Origin: Euperipatoides rowelli
Taxonomy: Eukaryota; Onychophora; Udeonychophora; Euonychophora; Peripatopsidae
DNA length: 12,843 bases
Assembly: GCA_003024985.2 (NCBI GenBank)
Contig: PXIH01S0000070.1
Strand: one strand, 5' to 3'
Shown here: piece after piece, positions 8,347-12,843 of the stretch
Layout of the letters: each line of letters begins with the position of its first letter
Position numbering within the stretch: position 1 is the stretch's first letter
Program-made: the position numbers and the translations under genes
Notes under the pieces: generated by a model
Told to the model about the DNA's origin: nothing
Database searches by the model: none
Seen by the model: only the letters and a program-made list of their open reading frames with translations

Positions 8347-8615
8347 CAGTAAAACCCCTCTAGTCCGAATTAATTGGGATCAAGCCCTGTTCGGACCGTC
8401 GAGTTGTTCAGATTGTACGGAATTTCTATATAATCCATTAAAAAAAAATTGTCTAAATGGTAGGTCTGAGATTCAAACGATAGAGTACTAGCGTCTAGTT
8501 CTCAGACCTACCTTTGTCCTTCACCAATTTTGACGATCAAAAAAAAAAATTTTTTTTTTTCTTTAATTTTTATGACTTTTGGACTGGAGGAGTTCGAACG
8601 GGCGGGGTTTTACTG
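8347..8615. mobile_element. Non-autonomous pogo/Tigger-type (Tc1/mariner) element
   Basis: The left end reads CAGTAAAACCCC and the right end GGGGTTTTACTG: a perfect 12-bp terminal inverted repeat, extending to about 23 bp with mismatches around a shared TTCGAA/CCGAA core. Both sides are flanked by the dinucleotide TA (8345-8346 and 8616-8617), the target duplication of Tc1/mariner elements. The CAGT(A/T)AAACC-type tip is typical of pogo/Tigger elements. At 269 bp there is no room for a transposase, so it is a MITE. Inside are a perfect 13-bp inverted repeat, GGTAGGTCTGAGA (8459-8471) with its complement (8500-8512), and an A-run/T-run palindrome (about 8540-8560), giving the whole element a foldback structure. 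Confidence 0.85.
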
Positions 8616-8885
8616 TATTTAGATCTATTATTATTAATATTACTATTTTTCATTTTATAAATTACGAGTAGTTGACTAAGTTATGCAGCCCAATGTTTAT
8701 ATGTCTATTATTAAATAACTTATGCTTTGTTTATTTACTATATATAATTAATAATATAATATTTAAGTTCATTAATAATGAGGAATGCTATTTTAAGTTT
8801 TATAGTACTGAAATAAAGTATTCAAATTTCATTTTAAATTCTTAGTTATTTTAAAAATTATTTTTTTCTCTATTTACAATGATAG

Positions 8886-9062
8886 GTTAGTGATCTTGTG
8901 TTCAATTTACACATGATACTGTCAGATACAGTCAAGATGAAAGAATTTCAAGAAGATCCAGAAATGCTACTGGATCTTATGTATCGTATCGCTAAGGGCT
9001 ATCAGAACTCTCCTGACCTCCGGCTCACCTGGCTGGCCAACATGGCACAGAAACATACCGAG
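8886..9062 (+). CDS. DOCK7: DOCK7-like exon D (59 codons, entry to DHR2)
   Basis: This is the longest exon here. Its product contains [20 protein letters not shown], then [20 protein letters not shown] and [17 protein letters not shown]. The [12 protein letters not shown] stretch is a hallmark of DOCK proteins at the start of the DHR2 (DOCKER) domain, lobe A; the [11 protein letters not shown] helix lies just before or at its boundary. The acceptor is weak: AATGATAG has few pyrimidines immediately upstream. It is still the only site keeping the frame with exon C and reproducing the V.DLVFNLHM junction; the nearby AG at 8889-8890 would shift the frame. The donor is GAG|GTATAT. Retention of the 124-base downstream intron would keep the frame open only to a stop at 9123-9125. 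The second half of the exon is visibly richer in G+C than the surrounding introns. Confidence 0.95.
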
Positions 9063-9186
9063 GTATATTTAATTTCTTTTAAAAATAATTTCAATCTCCC
9101 TATCATAGAATTTTTTTGTTATTAATTATATATTAAATAATTAAAGCTGGTGTTATTCTATTTGTTTTTATTTTTTTGCTTTTTAG

Positions 9187-9303
9187 AGAAACAATCATGC
9201 TGAAGCAGCTCACTGCCTCGTTCACTCAGCGGCATTAGTTGCTGAATATCTGCACATGCTTGAAGATAAGTCATATCTTCCTGTTGGCTGTGTTGCATTT
9301 GAA
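9187..9303 (+). CDS. DOCK7: DOCK7-like exon E (39 codons, DHR2 lobe A)
   Basis: The acceptor is a good T-rich tract ending TTTTTAG; the donor is GAA|GTAAGT. The product is [20 protein letters not shown] followed by [37 protein letters not shown] is a conserved helix pair of DHR2 lobe A throughout the DOCK-C and DOCK-D groups, and LPVGC.TF is the characteristic DOCK6/7/8 continuation. Lobe A mediates homodimerisation and supports lobes B and C, which contact the GTPase (established for the family). It joins exon D at KHTE|RNNHAE across the smallest intron in the window. No defects are visible. Confidence 0.95.
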
Positions 9304-9834
9304 GTAAGTTTGTTAATTGAAGTAGGTTAATTCATACTTGAGAAATAAATAGATATAAAACATGACTTGCAAGTTTCAAAAAATACATTCAACTTTATCA
9401 GGTATAATGGTGGGATGAGCAAGTTTAATAAAAAAACATGGATAGTATAAAATTGTAGATTTAGGTTTAAATTTAATTAAGGTTTGAACTCATCTCTTTT
9501 GTTTTATTTTTTATTTTCATATTAGCTTTTTTCACAAATTCTCAAAACAGTTGTCAATATGATTATATTATAATTATTACCATTTCTCTTTTAAGTCAGC
9601 TATAGAAGCATTATTCAGACTAAAATGCAAAGTTTTTACATTTTAGTCTGATATACAGTATAGTATGCATAGTCAACCACATAATTGCCAAATATTTGGC
9701 ACATCACTAATAGAGATAGTTATGTCATGTATTGTATTTAGTACTGTATATATAAACCGTTATATTGTAAAAAAAGCGATATTAATATTAATATGTCATA
9801 TATTTGTTTTAATACTGCAATTATTTTTTTTCAG
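9304..9834 (+). other. Intron E-F (531 bp)
   Basis: The intron runs from GTAAGT to TTTTTTTCAG, phase 0. It has a perfect 13-bp hairpin (9615-9651) and TACAGTA/TACTGTA heptamers at 9654 and 9742. No coding signal is present apart from frames running into exon F. Confidence 0.85.
9615..9651. repeat. Perfect 13-bp inverted repeat, 11-base loop
   Basis: TCAGACTAAAATG (9615-9627) pairs exactly with CATTTTAGTCTGA (9639-9651). It lies three bases before a TACAGTA heptamer (9654), in the intron before exon F. It is too short for a typical pre-miRNA. Confidence 0.9.
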
Positions 9835-9978
9835 AAAATTTCTCATAATGTCATTGAAGAAAGTGCGGTATCGGATGATATTGTATCACCTGATGAAGAA
9901 GGAATTTGTACAGGGAAATATTTTTCCGAAAATGGCTTAGTTGGGCTACTGGAACAGTGTGCTAGCTCATTCAATGTG
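9835..9978 (+). CDS. DOCK7: DOCK7-like exon F (48 codons, DHR2 lobe A)
   Basis: A strong polypyrimidine tract (TTATTTTTTTTCAG) precedes the exon. The product opens [20 protein letters not shown] and continues [20 protein letters not shown], then QCASSFNV. The [20 protein letters not shown] block followed by GLVGLLEQ is diagnostic of DOCK6/7/8; DOCK-D proteins have a different insert here. The first residue is K, where I recall Q/N in vertebrates. The donor GTG|GTATAG is chosen because it gives SFNV|AGMYE across the junction, matching SF.M-AGMYE in the family; the GT three bases earlier would drop a codon. The donor itself reads as valine then stop in frame, so this intron cannot be translated through. 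That is normal and not a sign of damage. Confidence 0.95.
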
Positions 9979-11866
9979 GTATAGTAGTTTACTTTTGTGG
10001 TTTTAGTGACTTGTGTCAAATAAAACTAATCAATTTAAAGTAGTAATATATTAAATTAGAACTCAAACTGGGCTAATTTTAATGTTTATTTTTATCTTAA
10101 GAAAATAAATTAATACAAATTATAATTCCCAATAAATAAATTATAAAATAATTGACTTATTCAATGTAAATAACTAGATAAACTATCAAATTGTTCTTAA
10201 TACAACTCAACCCTCATCACTAAAAAAATAAAAATCATGAAATGTTTTCAAATTTAATGAAACAAGAATTAACAAAACTATTGAGCTAACATGGAAATTG
10301 TAAAAAAAAAAGAAAAGAAAAAAAAAACAGTTTAAACAATGCTAATGGGATAATTGTCAATGAAATATGGAATAAAAAAATATTGAGATTTTGTTAACTG
10401 AGAAGTCATATTTCTCCCTCAATAGAATTTACTGAATTGATGAGTGTCAACTTGTGAGAAGGGAATTCCTTTCATATTTCACGAGTGAAAAAATAAAAAT
10501 TAGTACTGCAGGGAATCACAACAGACTTTTGATTTATTTATTGTCCTTGATTTCTAAGCATGTCTGGGGTTTTTGTTTTTATTTTTATACCAGCATCATG
10601 TGCTTAGTAATTTTGATCATGTTTATTTTTAATTATTAGAAAAATTTTAAAAAAAAAATATAGCAAAATAGTTAAATTTCTCATTGTTTAATTAACTTCT
10701 TTTTTTTTAAAAAAAGCATTATGTTCAAAGTATTAATGTTCTGTACATATAGTATTTTCAGTTCTTTACATATGCTTAATTTTGATTTTATTTTTGCAAA
10801 ATTTTTATTATACATCCATATTAATTTCTTAATTTTAAATAATTTATTTTTTAGTTAATAAATAAATCACAACAAAATAATTTGCATTGTTTTGTTTTGG
10901 AGGATATTAAAGCAAATATTCATGTTGGTATTGGTTCTTTCATCAATCGAATTTCTGTGTTTTCTGCTGCAAAATTTCATGCATATTTTATTCATTTTTC
11001 ATAACTTTTATCATCCTTATCGTGGTCAATTCAATTTTAAACAATTATAATAAATTCAGTCATTTGAATATTTTAGCAACAATAGTCTTATTTTATTTAA
11101 AATGCCAATTAAAAAAATGTATATTATAAGAAAATTTAATGGAATGAGATATATGGTGTCCTCCTATATCTTTGGCTATGCATTCATATAAGACCATATT
11201 TAAAAAAAAACTAATTTAAAGAGGAAAAAATGAGTTTAACCAGACTCATATATGAATTCCAAGCAATTTCACATGGATAACATTTGTCATTCATTTCTTG
11301 TTTACATACTGTATGTTGAAAAGAGAAGGAGAGCTTAAAAATCAAATGGTACATTATCTGTGTACACGTAAAATGTATAAATTTCTGCATATTAATACAG
11401 TATTTGCTGCTTCTCCTCAACCAATTATCCTAGCCTAGTGATGTTTGATTTACTTGAAAGGCTTGCTAAAGTAAATCCGACTAATGCTAGTATTTTTGGA
11501 GCCCTATGTCCTTTCCTGACCTGCAGACAAAATTTTCAAAATTTAGGATAAAAAGAGCTTTGAAGTTTGCTGGCCAACTGTATAACAAACTCCAGAGCTC
11601 CAATTACTCCATAAACAGCCAGAGATACTGTACATTTGTAAAACTTATACTGTATGTAGTCACTGGGTGGCATCGTTTGCTTGTGTTAGATATTCAATTA
11701 CTGAAGTCAGAAGTTGTATACAAGCATGAGGGGGGAGGGGGTAGATGGTCTACTATCTAATTTGATCCCTCCAGGCACATAAATTAAAGATCACCTGCCA
11801 GCATATTTCTAATGCATATGATTTGTTTGAAATTATTACTTTTATCTTACTTTATTTTTTTATTAG
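9979..11866 (+). other. Intron F-G (1888 bp)
   Basis: The intron runs from GTATAG to TTTTTATTAG, phase 0. The left part is purine-rich with A runs near 10302-10327. A 50-bp segment at 10770-10819 is identical to 8101-8150. The stretch from about 11404 to 11820 is visibly richer in G+C and contains a G-rich tract at 11730-11741; it may be an old mobile-element remnant, but I do not recognise a family. Four TACTGTA/TACAGTA heptamers lie between 11307 and 11654. Confidence 0.85.
10770..10819 (+). repeat. 50-bp direct repeat, copy 2
   Basis: This is identical to 8101-8150. The flanks on both sides differ (followed by ATTAATTTC here, by GATAAATAT there). Confidence 0.93.
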
Positions 11867-11998
11867 GCTGGTATGTATGAAGCTATGAATGAAGTCTACA
11901 AGATTCTTGTCCCGATAGCAGAGGCTATTCGTGACAACAAAAAGCTGGCTAACATTCATGGGAAGCTGCACGAAGCTTTTAGTAAGATTGATAACCAG
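11867..11998 (+). CDS. DOCK7: DOCK7-like exon G (44 codons, DHR2 lobe A)
   Basis: A T-rich tract ending TTTTTATTAG precedes the exon; the donor is CAG|GTAACT. The product starts [20 protein letters not shown], continues with [19 protein letters not shown] and ends DNQ. AGMYE..NEVYK.LIPI.E..RD.KKL..IHGKL.EAF.KI is a conserved DHR2 helix pair. In the family the next block is a G-[WR]-(R/L)-x-(F/L)-GTYFRV segment, and nothing like it appears in the remaining 845 bases, so the next exon lies beyond the window. The GTPase-contacting lobe B and the nucleotide-sensor valine loop of lobe C are also downstream and cannot be checked here. Confidence 0.95.
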
Positions 11999-12843
11999 GT
12001 AACTTGTTTAAATTATTTTGGTCTTCCTTAATCTGATTTTTATTAAAGTAATACATTTTGAATGATATATTGACTTACAGATCTCTTCTCAGTATTTTTT
12101 AAACTTAGATATTTTCAGATATAATTCATGAAGTACAAAATTTACATGTTTTTAATTTTCATTGGGTTATCTGTCAAGACAGTAACAGTTATAATTTGAG
12201 TGCATTTTAGTGATTATCTGTCTAATCTGCTTAACTCTTTTACAGTGCATCTATTTTTGGGAGGGGGAGGGGATTTTTCCAAATCACATAAAAGATCAGC
12301 CTTGATACGGCTGACATGGTCCAACTCATTTTTTGTTATTTTTTATTAGGTAATTGATTTTGATATGATGATATACTTTTCCATTGGGATCTGTGAACCT
12401 AATTATAGATTTCTAGCACTTTGGGAAAGGGGAGAAACTGAAGCTTAATATTAAAATATTTACAGTATAAAATAATTATTTGACAAAAAAAAAAAAAAAA
12501 AGAGGCCTTACTTCAACCACATGTCACTGCATTTTTTTTTATAACAAAGCAAATAGAGAAAAAAAAATTCCACAAATTAGGCTTCAACATAGACATTGTG
12601 TTTATGGCTAATTTCATTTTTTTAAATAGAGAAGTAAACAAAGTAAACATTTTCTTGTTAGACAACAGATATTGCAGCACTGGTCCAAGTCATTATATTT
12701 TTGCAAAAGTATGGAGCATGCTTAAATAAAACTTATTTTTGTAAAAGAATTAAAGTGACGTCATGGTATAGAACTTTTTATTATTATTATTATTATTTTT
12801 GATAATTCTAGAAATTTTCAATTTTTTTTTCAACTTAAAAGAT
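11999..12843 (+). other. Start of the intron after exon G (at least 845 bp)
   Basis: The sequence begins GTAACT and has no matching acceptor and exon before the window ends. It includes a G-rich tract (12259-12273), an 18-base A run near 12484, one TACAGTA heptamer (12461) and, at the very end, 69 bases identical to 7010-7078. Confidence 0.8.
12775..12843 (+). repeat. 69-bp direct repeat with ATT microsatellite, copy 2 (cut by window end)
   Basis: This is identical to 7010-7078 up to the last base of the window, so the true length of the match is unknown. Confidence 0.9.

Larger units (their letters stand above)
5889..8885 (+). other. Intron C-D (2997 bp), repeat-rich
   Basis: The intron runs from GTAAGT to AATGATAG, phase 0, and is the largest in the window. 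It holds both copies of a 179-bp exact repeat, two single N bases (6129, 6348), a pair of 18-bp repeats with internal palindromes, a GGTGGTCC palindrome cluster, a diverged duplication near 7340 and 7737, a pogo-type element and 13 TACTGTA/TACAGTA heptamers, two of them formed by the transposon ends. No exon-like segment was found. Confidence 0.85.
1..12843 (+). other. DOCK7: Partial DOCK6/7/8-type gene: seven internal exons and their introns
   Basis: Seven plus-strand segments, each bounded by AG upstream and GT downstream, join into 339 codons without a stop. The product follows the order of vertebrate DOCK7 from the segment before DHR2 into DHR2 lobe A, with no missing piece that I can recognise between successive exons. 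DOCK-C proteins are exchange factors activating Rac and Cdc42; they act at the plasma membrane and cytoskeleton in cell polarity and migration. Vertebrates have three paralogues (DOCK6, 7, 8); an invertebrate would usually have one co-orthologue, so the symbol marks the nearest relative, not proven one-to-one orthology. Open frames, consensus splice sites and retained introns argue for a functional gene rather than a pseudogene. The promoter, N-terminal exons, DHR1 domain, catalytic DHR2 lobes B and C and the 3' end are outside the window. Confidence 0.93.

Noticed and set aside
9665-9940. Plus-strand frame overlapping exon F in another register
   Set aside because: It is a shadow of exon F; the true frame gives the conserved DOCK6/7/8 block and is bounded by splice sites.
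9979-9984. In-frame stop right after exon F as evidence for a pseudogene
   Set aside because: The stop is part of the intron donor GTATAG; the spliced frame continues perfectly into exon G.
11506-11760. 84-codon frame in the less A+T-rich part of intron F-G
   Set aside because: It does not continue the DOCK frame, lacks splice signals and overlaps a G-tract repeat; exon F joins exon G directly in the family sequence.
12261-12843. Possible next DOCK exon in the right-hand part of the window
   Set aside because: No acceptor-bounded frame encodes the expected GTYFRV-type block; only repeats and homopolymer runs are visible.

Overview
This window is eukaryotic (metazoan) genomic DNA: seven short GT-AG bounded exons of one plus-strand gene, set in very A+T-rich introns and lightly marked with single N bases. 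Joined in order, the exons (135, 153, 159, 177, 117, 144 and 132 bases; 339 codons) give one uninterrupted reading frame that I recognise as the central to C-terminal part of a DOCK-C family protein (the DOCK6/7/8 group). It most resembles vertebrate DOCK7 as I remember it. These are large guanine-nucleotide exchange factors for Rac and Cdc42. The first exons and the catalytic end of the protein lie outside the window.

The base composition (by eye roughly 70-75% A+T), moderate introns (0.1-3.0 kb) and a single very conserved DOCK6/7/8-like product suggest an invertebrate. An arthropod such as a chelicerate is plausible, but I cannot fix the species.

Layout: 1-1954 is upstream intron with a 130-bp tandem repeat (1071-1376) and diverged repeats. 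Exon A 1955-2089; intron 2090-3834 with a pre-miRNA-like hairpin (3017-3094) and a perfect 16-bp hairpin (3264-3302). Exon B 3835-3987; intron 3988-5729. Exon C 5730-5888; intron 5889-8885, the most repeat-laden part, with a 179-bp exact repeat, palindromic GGTGGTCC elements and a 269-bp pogo/Tigger-type non-autonomous transposon (8347-8615). Exon D 8886-9062; 124-bp intron; exon E 9187-9303; intron 9304-9834 with a 13-bp hairpin; exon F 9835-9978; intron 9979-11866; exon G 11867-11998; downstream intron 11999-12843.

Exons A-C encode helical sequence before the DHR2 domain; exons D-G lead into DHR2 lobe A, the dimerisation lobe. The catalytic lobes B and C would be encoded beyond the right edge. 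All splice junctions seen are phase 0.

The most striking non-coding signal is the heptamer TACTGTA/TACAGTA. I counted 30 copies, none in exons, where base composition predicts about three. This is the form expected of three-base excision footprints left at TA sites by Tc1/mariner/pogo transposons ending in CAG...CTG, and one such element sits in the same window.
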